DNA of 64,000 nucleotides from Lutibacter profundi (GTDB lineage: Bacteria > Bacteroidota > Bacteroidia > Flavobacteriales > Flavobacteriaceae), in assembly GCF_001543325.1 (NCBI RefSeq), contig NZ_CP013355.1:1580001-1644000 (forward strand), given 5' to 3'. The position numbers were made by a program, and so were the translations under genes. The notes below the pieces were generated by a model. The model saw only the letters and a list, made by a program, of their open reading frames with translations, made no database searches and was not told the DNA's origin. Positions 16,182 to 25,407 of this stretch are shown here, one piece after another. Positions within the stretch are counted from its first letter, which is position 1, and every line of letters starts with the position of its first letter.

Positions 16182-17072
16182 ATGAAAACTATATATTGTA
16201 CAAATTGTGGTGAAGCTATAACTGAAGACACTAAATTTTGTCCCAGTTGCGGTAAAAAAACAAATAACAATCAAAAAGAAAATTTAGAAGAACCCAAAAA
16301 CTCTTCTTTTAACCCTAATACCTCCTCATCAAATATTTTTTTAGAAATAAATAATAAAATTACCCTTCAAAATAGTGAAAGTAAGATTGTTAAACGTTCT
16401 TGGTATGCTGCTGGTTTCTTTTTATTAATTATTATTGTAGCTTTTATGGATTTGGATGCATTACCAATACACCCAGCAATTGTAATGATTTCTATTTTCT
16501 TTTTTATAATATCAATAGTTATTGGATATATGTTTAAAAGTAGAGAAAAAAAATTACAAACTTTAATAAACGGCGAAAATTTAGTGGCTGAATGGACTTT
16601 AACAAAGGAACAAAAAAAGAGCTACGTTAATTATTTATTTAAACAAGAATCTGGCAAAAACCTAATCATCCTTTTTTCAATAGGATTAATTGCTATTGTA
16701 GTTTTTGGAATATTTATTTTAGTTATTGATGAAGGAAAATTATTTATGTTTTTAGTACTTATAGGCTTAATATTATTTTTAGCCTCTTTTGCCTATGGAA
16801 TGCCTTTTTATTACAAAATAAGAAATACTAAAGGTGATGGCAAAATATTAATTGGAGCAAAATACGCTTATATAAATGGTTATTTTCATAATTGGGATTT
16901 CCCTTTATCAGGTTTAAAAAAGATAAAAATTATTGAAGATCCTTTTTATGGCATTTACTTGGTTTATTATTATACGGATAGAACTTTAAAACATAGCGAA
17001 GAACTCTATATTCCTGCAAACAACACTATTGATTTACCTAAATTAATTACAACTTTAAAAAATTTAAATTAG
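16182..17072 (+). CDS. Zinc-ribbon membrane protein with large C-terminal domain
   Basis: A 296-residue protein: N-terminal zinc ribbon (CTNCGEAITEDTKFCPSCG), a polar linker, two membrane helices near 75-120, a cytoplasmic stretch (EWTLTKEQKKSYVNYLF), two more helices, and a C-terminal soluble beta-rich part (ISGLK-type region to YIPANN). The last part resembles a PH-like domain in its alternation of strands, but that is a guess. It starts 2 bases after the previous stop and is the last gene of the zinc-ribbon trio; the next gene is 84 bases away and belongs to hydrogenase metabolism. Confidence 0.68.
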   Translation: MKTIYCTNCGEAITEDTKFCPSCGKKTNNNQKENLEEPKNSSFNPNTSSSNIFLEINNKITLQNSESKIVKRSWYAAGFFLLIIIVAFMDLDALPIHPAIVMISIFFFIISIVIGYMFKSREKKLQTLINGENLVAEWTLTKEQKKSYVNYLFKQESGKNLIILFSIGLIAIVVFGIFILVIDEGKLFMFLVLIGLILFLASFAYGMPFYYKIRNTKGDGKILIGAKYAYINGYFHNWDFPLSGLKKIKIIEDPFYGIYLVYYYTDRTLKHSEELYIPANNTIDLPKLITTLKNLN

Positions 17073-17156
17073 TAAAATCACATCATAATTCTTTATAGTA
17101 TTCAACCTGTTTTCAATTAAAAGTTGTAATTTTAATACTCATAATTTTTGATTCTT

Positions 17157-17858
17157 ATGGACTTTAACTTACCCTTATTCGCAGGCATAATTGCTGCGGT
17201 TGCTCATGTTATTTCAGGCCCTGATCATTTGGCTGCTGTAACTCCTTTTGCAATTGAAAGCAAGAAAAAGGCTTGGAAAGTAGGTTTGTTTTGGGGAATA
17301 GGGCATTTGTTGGGAATGTTATCTATTGGTATTTTATTTTTACTTTTTAAAGAATTTATTCCTGTTGAAAAAATTTCAGCTCACAGTGAAAAATTTGTTG
17401 GCGTACTGTTAATTGGGTTAAGTATTTGGATCTTTTTTCAATTGTTTAGAAAAGAAAAAAATCACACACACACACATATTCATACTGAAAATAATGGTAT
17501 TATTCACAAACATCCCCACCAACATTCTGAAGAAAAATCACACAATCATCAGCATATAAACTTAAAGCAAAACACAATGGCTTCCTTATCTTTTGGCTAT
17601 GTTCATGGGTTAGCTGGTATTGCTCATTTTTTATTGTTTTTACCCGTTTTGGGGTTTACATCTAAACTAGAGTCTACCGAATACATTATTGGGTTTGGAA
17701 TTGGAACCATACTTGCTATGGTTTCTTATGCAATTGTTATTGGGCATATTTCTCTTGCCTCAAAAAACAACCACAATATCAACTTTTTTAAAGGAATACG
17801 TTTTGCAAGCGGTTTATTTGCTTTAATTATTGGCGTTTATTGGATTTTAGTAAATTAA
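17157..17858 (+). CDS. Probable nickel transporter (UreH/HupE/NiCoT-like)
   Basis: A 233-residue protein with about six membrane helices. The first helix carries HVISGPDHLAAVTPFAIE, the His-x5-Asp-His signature of nickel/cobalt transporters and UreH/SulP-like metal permeases. A His-rich loop between helices three and four (HTHTHIH, HKHPHQH, HNHQH) should bind metal. I use the ATG at 17157 rather than the TTG nine bases earlier. Its 3' end overlaps convergent hypE by 4 bases. Next to a full hydrogenase locus, nickel uptake for hydrogenase maturation is the natural reading. Confidence 0.8.
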   Translation: MDFNLPLFAGIIAAVAHVISGPDHLAAVTPFAIESKKKAWKVGLFWGIGHLLGMLSIGILFLLFKEFIPVEKISAHSEKFVGVLLIGLSIWIFFQLFRKEKNHTHTHIHTENNGIIHKHPHQHSEEKSHNHQHINLKQNTMASLSFGYVHGLAGIAHFLLFLPVLGFTSKLESTEYIIGFGIGTILAMVSYAIVIGHISLASKNNHNINFFKGIRFASGLFALIIGVYWILVN

Positions 17859-18883
17859 CAAATTCTAGGTAATTGCTCTCCAACTAACGGACTCACAATT
17901 CGTTTACCTCCAATTGAACTTTCCATAACTACTTTTTTAGGGTGGTTATTTGTAACGAAGCCAATAATAGCCGCATTTTTTCCTTTTGAATGGTTTCTCA
18001 TTAATTGTAAAACCTCAGAAGCAATTTCTTTACTAACTATTGTTAAAAAAACACCTTCATTGGCTACATAAAGCGGATCTAAACCAAGCATTTCACATGC
18101 GGCTGCAACTTGTTTTTCAATAGGAATATCAGTTTCTTTTATAAAAACACCTTTAGAAATATCATTGGCAATTTCATGCAATACTGTTCCTAGCCCACCA
18201 CGTGTTGGGTCTCTAAACATTTTAATGTTATTGCCAAATTCATCTAACAAATCTTTTACCAAATAATTTAAATTGGTAGAATCACTTTTAATTGTAGTTT
18301 CAAATTCTAACCCTTCTCTGTCACTCATAATTGCCATTCCGTGTTGAGCAATAAAACTATTAACAATAATTACATCATTTTCTAATATATTTTGGATTGA
18401 TATATTTGCTTTTGAATGCATTTCACCAAAACCCGTTGTATTTATAAAAATTTTATCGCCTTTCCCTCTTTCCACTACTTTAGTATCTCCAGTAATTATT
18501 AGTACACCACTTTCATCGGCTGCTTTTTTTATAGATTGAACAATTTTTATGAAATCTGACACTTTTAATCCTTCTTCAATAATAAAAGCTAACGACAAAT
18601 ATTTTGGTATTGCACCACACATTGCAACATCGTTTACAGTTCCGTGTACTGCTAAACTACCAATATCTCCTCCTTTAAAAAAAATTGGAGTTATCACAAA
18701 ACTATCTGTTGAAATGGCAATTTTTTCATTAAATTCTACAATAGATCCATCATGTTTTTGATCTAAAAACGGATTGCTAAATGTTTTGAAAATTATTTTG
18801 TCTAATAAATTCCTGGTTAATTCACCTCCACTTCCGTGACCTAAATGAATAGTTTCAAATCCTATATCTACTATTTTTTCCAT
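17855..18883 (-). CDS. hypE: Hydrogenase maturation protein HypE
   Basis: HypE dehydrates the thiocarbamate made by HypF on its own C-terminal cysteine to a thiocyanate, the source of the CN ligands of the [NiFe] site. The 342-residue protein starts with the HypE-type HLGHGSGGELTRNLLDKII. It has the AIR-synthase-like ATP fold with DSFVITPIFF and VHGTVNDVAMCGA, and ends with the required PRIC (Cys342). Length is normal. It is the last gene of the hydrogenase operon on this strand, 10 bases after hypD. Confidence 0.96.
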   Translation of the reverse strand: MEKIVDIGFETIHLGHGSGGELTRNLLDKIIFKTFSNPFLDQKHDGSIVEFNEKIAISTDSFVITPIFFKGGDIGSLAVHGTVNDVAMCGAIPKYLSLAFIIEEGLKVSDFIKIVQSIKKAADESGVLIITGDTKVVERGKGDKIFINTTGFGEMHSKANISIQNILENDVIIVNSFIAQHGMAIMSDREGLEFETTIKSDSTNLNYLVKDLLDEFGNNIKMFRDPTRGGLGTVLHEIANDISKGVFIKETDIPIEKQVAAACEMLGLDPLYVANEGVFLTIVSKEIASEVLQLMRNHSKGKNAAIIGFVTNNHPKKVVMESSIGGKRIVSPLVGEQLPRIC

Positions 18884-18893
18884 TTTTACTTTT

Positions 18894-19976
18894 TTATATT
18901 ATTGAAAAATGATAATATGCTGCACAAGCCCCTTCTGAAGATACCATTGGTGCTCCTAGTGGATTTGAAGGGTTGCATGCTTTACCAAACTGAGCACACT
19001 CAGCAGGTTTTTTAATTCCTCTTAAAATTTCACCCGCAATACAAGAACTATTTTCAGGTACTTTTATATGACTGATATTAAACTTTGCTTCAGCATCGTA
19101 ATTTTTGTATTTTGATTTAATTACATATCCACTATTAGGAATTTCTCCTATTCCACGCCATTCTCTAGTACCAATTTCAAAAACTTGATTTATCACATTT
19201 TTTGCAGCTACATTCCCTTCCTTTTTAACTACTCGCGCATATTGATTTTCTAATTCAAATCTATTTTCTTCTAATTGTTTTACCGCCATATAAATTCCCT
19301 GAACTAAATCTAAAGGTTCAAAACCTGTAACCACAATTGGTATTTTATATTTTGTTACCAATGGTTCATATTCTTCAGTTCCCATAATTGCACACACATG
19401 GCCAGCTCCTAAAAAAGCATCAATAGTACAAAACTCATCATCTAAAATAGCTTCCATAGCTGGCGGAACTAGCACATGAGATGCCAAAATAGAATAATTA
19501 GTAACACCTTCTTTTTCTGCATGTAAAACTGAAAGAGCATTTGCAGGAGCTGTGGTTTCAAAACCAACAGCAAAAAACACAACTTCTTTTGTTGGATTTT
19601 CTTTAGCAACAGCTACCGCTTCTAAAGGTGAATACAAAATACGTAAATCACCACCTAAAGCTTTAGCTTCCAGCAAACTTTTTTTACTCCCTGGAACTCG
19701 AATCATATCCCCAAAAGAGCAAACAATAACTCCTTTTTCAAGTAAATCAATGGCTTTATCAATTAAATTTAGCGGCGTTACACAAACTGGGCAACCTGGG
19801 CCATGAATCATTCTAACTTTCTCTGGTAGTAATTCTAAAATACCATTTTTAACTAAACCGTGTGTTTGTCCGCCACAAATTTCCATAATATTCCATTCAT
19901 GTTTAGTAATATTATGAATTTCATCTAATACTTTTTTAGTCTCTTCTAAATTTCTATATTCCGCTAAATACTTCAT
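18894..19976 (-). CDS. hypD: Hydrogenase maturation protein HypD
   Basis: HypD is the FeS scaffold that, with HypC, assembles Fe(CN)2CO for the [NiFe] site. Diagnostic segments are MEICGGQTHG with the conserved Cys, HGPGCPVCVTP with the CxxC, and a C-terminal [4Fe-4S] region (SSCIAGEILRG and KPAECAQFGKAC). The 360 residues are the normal length. The gene is packed 3 bases after hypF. No odd features. Confidence 0.96.
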   Translation of the reverse strand: MKYLAEYRNLEETKKVLDEIHNITKHEWNIMEICGGQTHGLVKNGILELLPEKVRMIHGPGCPVCVTPLNLIDKAIDLLEKGVIVCSFGDMIRVPGSKKSLLEAKALGGDLRILYSPLEAVAVAKENPTKEVVFFAVGFETTAPANALSVLHAEKEGVTNYSILASHVLVPPAMEAILDDEFCTIDAFLGAGHVCAIMGTEEYEPLVTKYKIPIVVTGFEPLDLVQGIYMAVKQLEENRFELENQYARVVKKEGNVAAKNVINQVFEIGTREWRGIGEIPNSGYVIKSKYKNYDAEAKFNISHIKVPENSSCIAGEILRGIKKPAECAQFGKACNPSNPLGAPMVSSEGACAAYYHFSII

Positions 19977-19979
19977 CTA

Positions 19980-22235
19980 TTATTTTTTAATATGAATATA
20001 ATACATCAGTTGACCGAATGAAATATTTTCATCATTTGGCGATAAATCTTTATGAAAATACAATTTTATTTCTTTAGGAACTAATTCAATTAGCATATCT
20101 ACCAATGTAGTGTTTTGAAAAACACCTCCGCTAAATGCTATATATTTATAATTGTTTGTTTTTGCCATTTCAATAATTGTATTTGCTAATGTGAACAAAA
20201 AATTTAAAATAATTTTTTGTTTAGATTTTCCTTTTTTAACATCAATAGCTATTTGTTTTATTATTTCTTTGGAAGAAATCCCTTTTTCTATAGAATTCAA
20301 ATAACTTTTGCAGTTTTTTATATTATACCCCGTAACTAAATTTTCTAAAAGGATTGCTGCTTCACCTTCGTATGAATTATAATCTGTTATATTTAATAAA
20401 GAAGCTACCGCATCAAATAACCGTCCTACAGAAGAAGTTTTTAACCTATTTAACGTTTTTAAGGTTTTATACGTTTTTAATTCATTTGGTGTGAATTTAA
20501 CACTCAAAATTCCATCCATTTCTGAAGTTGCTAAAGACAACAATGAAATACGTGGTTCTTTAGCCATTTTATCGCCTAACAACCAATCAAAATATTCTAG
20601 GTGATTGATTCTTTTTATTTTATTTTTTTCGTAATTAAAAAATTCTCCTCCCCAAATAGCCTTGTCATCACCATAACCGGTACCATCAAAAATAACACCT
20701 AATACCTTTTTTTTAAATAAATTATGGTCTCCTAAAATAGCTGTAAAATGTGCTTTATGATGTTGTATTTCAATTAATTTGGCCTTGTTTTTTTTCGCAA
20801 AATCTCTTCCAAATTCTGAACTGTGATATAATGGATGCTTATCTATCAAAATTACTTGAGGTTGTTGTTCAAAAATTTTGATATATGAATTTACCATTGC
20901 TATAAACCGATTATAAACATCGTAGTTTTCTAAATTCCCTAAATATTGACTGCTATAAATATACTGATTAGGATAAAAAGTAATACTGCTTTTTAAATCT
21001 GCACCCATTGCTATTATTTTTTCAGTAGATTTTAATTGAGCTCCAAAATAATTGGGGGCAAAACCTCGCGAGCGCCTAAACAAAACTGGTTGCTTAAATT
21101 TAAAGCTGAATTTTAACACAGAATCGTCTTGAGGTTGTGTTATTTTTAAATTATGGTGCAGAAAATAATCGGCTACATTTTTTAATTTCTCTATAGCATC
21201 TTCATTATTACTAATAATTGGAGAACCATGAATATTACCACTTGTAGCTATTATTGGAAAATCTAATTCATTTGCTAATAACTGTAAAATTCCTGTATAT
21301 GGCAGCATTACGCCTAACTGATTTAATTTTGGAGCAATTTCATTTAATACCAAGTTTCCTTGGTAGTTTTCAGATGAAATAATGGTTATGGGGTGTTCTT
21401 TTGAAGTTAGAGACTTTACCTGCAACTCATTTAATTTTAATTCTTTTTGAAGTTTTTCTAAAGAAGGATACAATACCGCAAATGGTTTATTTGGACGGTT
21501 CTTTAACTTTCTTAGTTTTTGAATAACCTCTGAATCTTCAGCATTGCAACATAACAAATATCCACTTGTGTTTTTTATTGCAATTATTTTTCCATCTGTA
21601 AGAAACTGAGCTACTTTTTTAAAAGTAATTGATATATTTATCGTTATTTTTTTTGAATTAGTATCTTCTAAATGCAACTGAATTCCGCAGGTAGAACAGG
21701 TATTTGTTTGTGAATGAAATCTTCTATCTCCCGGATTGGTATATTCTTTTTCACAATCATCACACATTGTAAACATATCCATGCTTGTATGGTTTCTTTC
21801 AAAAGGAAAAGATTGTGTTATAGCCCAACGCGGCCCACAATTTACACAAGTAGTAAATGGGTAATTATACCTGCGATTTGTTGAATTATTAATTTCAGTT
21901 TTACACGCTTCACAAATTGCAAAATCAGGTGTTAGCGGTAAGTTAATATTCCCGTTTTTACTTGAAGGAATTATTTTAAAATTATCAAACTTAAAAAAAT
22001 TAGTTGGCTTAATTTCACTTGCTAAAATATGTGAAACTGGAGGCGGATTTTTAAGTAATTCTTCATAAAATAGTTTAATGTTATCACGTGTTTGCGTTGC
22101 ATAAATAACAACTCCATTTTCATCATTTGATACAGAGCCTTTTATTAAATGTTTTGTTGCTAGATTATACACAAAAGGTCTAAATCCAACACCTTGTACT
22201 TGTCCAGAAATATAAATTTTATAAGTTTTGAGCAT
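19980..22235 (-). CDS. hypF: Carbamoyltransferase HypF
   Basis: HypF uses carbamoyl phosphate and ATP to carbamoylate HypE, starting CN ligand synthesis. All domains are seen: acylphosphatase (residues 1-90, SGQVQGVGFRPFVYNLA), two zinc-finger CxxC pairs (about 107-190, CEACKTE, CVNCGPR, CDDCEKE, CSTCG), a YrdC-like domain (about 205-390) and the Kae1-like carbamoyltransferase domain with VIFDGTGYGDDKAIWGGE and the His motif HHKAHF. The 751-residue length is normal. It lies behind the protease gene with an 85-base gap containing an inverted repeat. Confidence 0.96.
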   Translation of the reverse strand: MLKTYKIYISGQVQGVGFRPFVYNLATKHLIKGSVSNDENGVVIYATQTRDNIKLFYEELLKNPPPVSHILASEIKPTNFFKFDNFKIIPSSKNGNINLPLTPDFAICEACKTEINNSTNRRYNYPFTTCVNCGPRWAITQSFPFERNHTSMDMFTMCDDCEKEYTNPGDRRFHSQTNTCSTCGIQLHLEDTNSKKITINISITFKKVAQFLTDGKIIAIKNTSGYLLCCNAEDSEVIQKLRKLKNRPNKPFAVLYPSLEKLQKELKLNELQVKSLTSKEHPITIISSENYQGNLVLNEIAPKLNQLGVMLPYTGILQLLANELDFPIIATSGNIHGSPIISNNEDAIEKLKNVADYFLHHNLKITQPQDDSVLKFSFKFKQPVLFRRSRGFAPNYFGAQLKSTEKIIAMGADLKSSITFYPNQYIYSSQYLGNLENYDVYNRFIAMVNSYIKIFEQQPQVILIDKHPLYHSSEFGRDFAKKNKAKLIEIQHHKAHFTAILGDHNLFKKKVLGVIFDGTGYGDDKAIWGGEFFNYEKNKIKRINHLEYFDWLLGDKMAKEPRISLLSLATSEMDGILSVKFTPNELKTYKTLKTLNRLKTSSVGRLFDAVASLLNITDYNSYEGEAAILLENLVTGYNIKNCKSYLNSIEKGISSKEIIKQIAIDVKKGKSKQKIILNFLFTLANTIIEMAKTNNYKYIAFSGGVFQNTTLVDMLIELVPKEIKLYFHKDLSPNDENISFGQLMYYIHIKK

Positions 22236-22254
22236 AAAATTTACTTAAAAAATT

Positions 22255-22296
22255 ATCCCTATAAATTTACAATTTTTTAATATAATTTATAGGGAT
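22255..22296 (-). other. Inverted repeat between protease gene and hypF
   Basis: A perfect 13 bp inverted repeat (ATCCCTATAAATT at 22255-22267 and its complement at 22284-22296) with a 16-base AT-rich loop fills the gap between the maturation protease and hypF. It has no clean T-run, so it may be an mRNA processing or stabilising hairpin that sets a lower level for the hyp genes, or a weak terminator. Confidence 0.45.
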
Positions 22297-22320
22297 AGGT
22301 AAATAAAAGAATGGTTAAAA

Positions 22321-22857
22321 TTATTTTTCGATAGTTATTTTATTTAAAATGTTTAAAATTTTATTTACAACATGTTGAATACTATTTTCAACGTTATCTG
22401 TCAGGCTAATAGTCATAGGAATCATTTCTGTAATAGAGACTGTTACTAAAATTATTTTTGGTAATTGATTTTGAAACTCTAAGGCTTCAATCATATCTTT
22501 TAGCCCAACATCATGGGCACTTAATACTGTTGGGAAATCAGCTGCAAATTTAGGATAAATAACATCTATAGTTCCTGCAGGTTTATTATCCATTGTAGCA
22601 TCAACAAAAATCACCAAGGGGTATTGTGATAGAATTGGCATTAAATCAAAACTTCCTGTACCACCGTCCATAATATCCACATTGTCAGGTAAATCAATTT
22701 TACTCAAAGCATGAATGGTGTGCACACCAACACCTTCATCTCCCATTAAATAATTACCAATACCTAGAACTAAAATGCTATCTTTTTTCTCACTATTTAA
22801 ATAATTATGAGTTTGATAAAATAGCTTTTGCAGCTCCATTACATCATCTGAAATCAT
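22321..22857 (-). CDS. [NiFe] hydrogenase maturation endopeptidase (HyaD/HupD family)
   Basis: A 178-residue nickel-dependent endopeptidase that removes the C-terminal extension of the large subunit once Ni is in place. Ni ligands are visible as the Glu in GDEGVGVH, the Asp in IFVDATMD and the His in SAHDVGLK. The N-terminus is about 25 residues longer than typical HyaD; a later start is not obvious because the only other early Met is at residue 7. It starts 5 bases after the cytochrome b subunit gene. Confidence 0.92.
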   Translation of the reverse strand: MISDDVMELQKLFYQTHNYLNSEKKDSILVLGIGNYLMGDEGVGVHTIHALSKIDLPDNVDIMDGGTGSFDLMPILSQYPLVIFVDATMDNKPAGTIDVIYPKFAADFPTVLSAHDVGLKDMIEALEFQNQLPKIILVTVSITEMIPMTISLTDNVENSIQHVVNKILNILNKITIEK

Positions 22858-22862
22858 ATCTA

Positions 22863-23633
22863 TTATTTTTCTTTTTGAGTTTTTTTATTCTTTTTTTTCC
22901 ATGTTATTTTTTCGGCTTTATCAATAATTTCAGATTCACTTTCTTTCAATCTTTCAGCGCGAACAAATTTAAACCCACTTATCATAGAGGAGGCTTCTCC
23001 TCTTGCTTCTACATAATCATGGAATAAAACTAAGTACACATGTATTACTACAAATGCCATAAATAACCAAGTAAGAATATGATGAATATAGCGTGTAACT
23101 ATATCACCTCCAAACATAGTTGAAACCCATTTAAACATACTTGGAAACCACCAACTTGAGGTATCTGCAATAAGTGATAAACCAGTCATTACTTGTAATA
23201 AAAAAAACAATGCCATTATAAAATATGAGAAAGCCGCCAAGTAATTATGACCAATACTTATATTGTATAATTTGTGTTCTGTGTCTTTCATTAAAAAGAT
23301 ATCTACTTTTAACACATGAATAATGTTATGTATTCCTTTTTTAGTATATGGAATAAAATTACGCCAATTTGCAAATTGATTACCAGTAAATGCCCAATAA
23401 ACTCTAAAAATTAAATTTGCAATTAAAATATATGCAGTAATAAAATGAATAGCTCTTATATAGCCAAACCAAAATGAATTTGTAGCTTCTACATTAGCAT
23501 TGATAGCAGGTGGATCTGCAATAATAAATCCTGTAATTATCAAAATGGTTGTTGAAAATGCTGTTACCCAATGAAAAAAACGAACAGGTAATTCCCATAC
23601 ATAAACTCTTTTATAATTAAATGTTGTTGCCAT
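22863..23633 (-). CDS. [NiFe] hydrogenase cytochrome b subunit
   Basis: A 256-residue di-heme cytochrome b that carries electrons from the hydrogenase small subunit to the quinone pool. It has four main membrane helices with paired His: WELPVRFFHWVTAF, IRAIHFITAYIL, and in the last helices YIHHILTWLFMAFVVIHVYLV. The C-terminal tail is Lys/Glu-rich (EKITWKKKNKKTQKEK), longer than in E. coli HyaC. It sits 25 bases behind the large subunit gene in the structural operon. Confidence 0.93.
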   Translation of the reverse strand: MATTFNYKRVYVWELPVRFFHWVTAFSTTILIITGFIIADPPAINANVEATNSFWFGYIRAIHFITAYILIANLIFRVYWAFTGNQFANWRNFIPYTKKGIHNIIHVLKVDIFLMKDTEHKLYNISIGHNYLAAFSYFIMALFFLLQVMTGLSLIADTSSWWFPSMFKWVSTMFGGDIVTRYIHHILTWLFMAFVVIHVYLVLFHDYVEARGEASSMISGFKFVRAERLKESESEIIDKAEKITWKKKNKKTQKEK

Positions 23634-23658
23634 TACTTATAATTTCAATTGTTAACTA

Positions 23659-25395
23659 CTAAATACTACAAGACCCACCAATTTGAATTTGGCTAATGTG
23701 TTTACCATGCTCATCATACAAATGCACAGCGCAAGCTAAACAAGGATCAAATGAGTGAATGGTTCTCAAAATTTCAACAGGATTATTTGGATCTGCAATT
23801 GGCGTTCCTATTAAAGCAGATTCATATGCAGACATTTGTCCTTTTGGATCACGTGGTGAAGCGTTCCAAGTTGTTGGAACAACCATTTGATAATTATCTG
23901 TTTTTTTATCTTTAATCACAATCCAATGAGCCAAACCTCCTCTTGGAGCTTCCATATACCCAACTCCTTTAGCTTCTTTTGGCCAAGTTTTTGGATCCCA
24001 TTTTTCCATATTTGCCATTCGAGTATCTCCATTTTTAATATTGGCAATAAGTTTATCATAGAATTCTAAGCCCCAATCAGCTAACAATTTAGACTCTAAC
24101 CCTCTAGCAGCTGTTCTTCCAAGTGTTGAAAATAACGCAGTTACAGGAATATTTAGTGCTTTTAACGCGCCATCAACAACATTTTTAAATTCAGGAACTC
24201 CTGAAGCATACCCCACTAACATTCTTGCTAATGGGCCAACTTCCATAGGTTTCCCTTTCCATCTAGGAGTTTTTAGGAAACTATATTCCTTATCTACATC
24301 TAAATGTTCAAATGGAGGTTTTGGTCCTGTATAATTGATATCGGTTTCTCCTTCCCAAGGATGTAGCCCTTTATCTTTACCTTCAGTATAATTATACCAA
24401 GATTTATTTACAAATTCTTGAATTTCATTGGTGTTTTCTAAATCTACAGGATGTACTTTACTAATATCTCCATTTAATATAACACCTTGTGGCCATTTAA
24501 AACTCGCAGGATTTCTATAATTATCCGTTGGTAAATCTCCATAAGACAAATAGTTGTTAAATTTAGCATCGCCAATGGCACCCCAATCTTTATAAAAAGA
24601 AGCAATTGCTAACAAATCGGGAACATACACTTCGTTAATAAACGTATGAGCATCTTTTAATAATTGCCCAACATAAGCTAAACGCTCCATATTAAGCCCT
24701 CCTGCATCGTCTAAATTTATTGCACTACCCATACCCCCAACTAAGAAATGAGGATGCGGATTTTTACCGCCTAATATTGTGTGCACCTTTACAATTTCTT
24801 TTTGCCATTCTAAGGCTTCTAAATAATGAGCAACCGCTAATAAGTTTACTTCAGCTGGTAATTTCATTGCTTTATGTCCCCAATATCCTTTGGCGAAAAT
24901 TCCTAACTGACCGCTATCAATAAATTTTTTAATTCGGGCTTTAACATCTGCAAAATAACCAGGAGAACTATTTGGCCATTTAGATATGCTTTGTGCTAAT
25001 TCAGAAGTTGCTTTAGGGTCTGCATTTAAAACTTGTGTTACGTCAACCCAATCTAATGCGTGTAAATGATAAAAATGTACTACGTGATCTTGCATTGCAT
25101 GTGCAATTGTCACAATATTTCTTGCTATTTCTGCATTAGGAGGAATAACAATATCCAACGCATTTTCAACAGCTCTTATAGAAGCTATTGCATGTACTGT
25201 AGTACAAACACCGCAAGTACGTTGCACAAAAGCCCAAACATCTCTTGGGTCTCTTCCTTGCACTATTTTTTCCATTCCTCTTATCATTGTTGAGGAAGTA
25301 TATGCATTTACTACTTTTCCATCTTTTATTTCAGCTTCTACACGTAAATGCCCTTCTATTCTAGTAATTGGATCTATTACAATTCTATTTGCCAT
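23659..25395 (-). CDS. [NiFe] hydrogenase large subunit
   Basis: The catalytic subunit of a membrane-bound group 1 [NiFe] uptake hydrogenase, 578 residues. The L1 motif is RTCGVCTTVHAIASIRAVE near residue 63 and the L2 motif is DPCLACAVH near the C-terminus, together giving the four Cys that bind Ni-Fe. After the His, about 20 residues (to GGSCSI) form the extension removed by the maturation protease. The N-terminal IDPITRIEGHLRVE is standard. It lies 12 bases behind the small subunit gene and precedes the cytochrome b gene, the usual hya/hup order. Confidence 0.96.
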   Translation of the reverse strand: MANRIVIDPITRIEGHLRVEAEIKDGKVVNAYTSSTMIRGMEKIVQGRDPRDVWAFVQRTCGVCTTVHAIASIRAVENALDIVIPPNAEIARNIVTIAHAMQDHVVHFYHLHALDWVDVTQVLNADPKATSELAQSISKWPNSSPGYFADVKARIKKFIDSGQLGIFAKGYWGHKAMKLPAEVNLLAVAHYLEALEWQKEIVKVHTILGGKNPHPHFLVGGMGSAINLDDAGGLNMERLAYVGQLLKDAHTFINEVYVPDLLAIASFYKDWGAIGDAKFNNYLSYGDLPTDNYRNPASFKWPQGVILNGDISKVHPVDLENTNEIQEFVNKSWYNYTEGKDKGLHPWEGETDINYTGPKPPFEHLDVDKEYSFLKTPRWKGKPMEVGPLARMLVGYASGVPEFKNVVDGALKALNIPVTALFSTLGRTAARGLESKLLADWGLEFYDKLIANIKNGDTRMANMEKWDPKTWPKEAKGVGYMEAPRGGLAHWIVIKDKKTDNYQMVVPTTWNASPRDPKGQMSAYESALIGTPIADPNNPVEILRTIHSFDPCLACAVHLYDEHGKHISQIQIGGSCSI

Positions 25396-25407
25396 GATAA
25401 GTTTATT

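Noticed and set aside
24720-25293. Open frames on the strand opposite the hydrogenase large subunit
   Set aside because: They are antisense shadows of a strongly supported gene and resemble no protein family.
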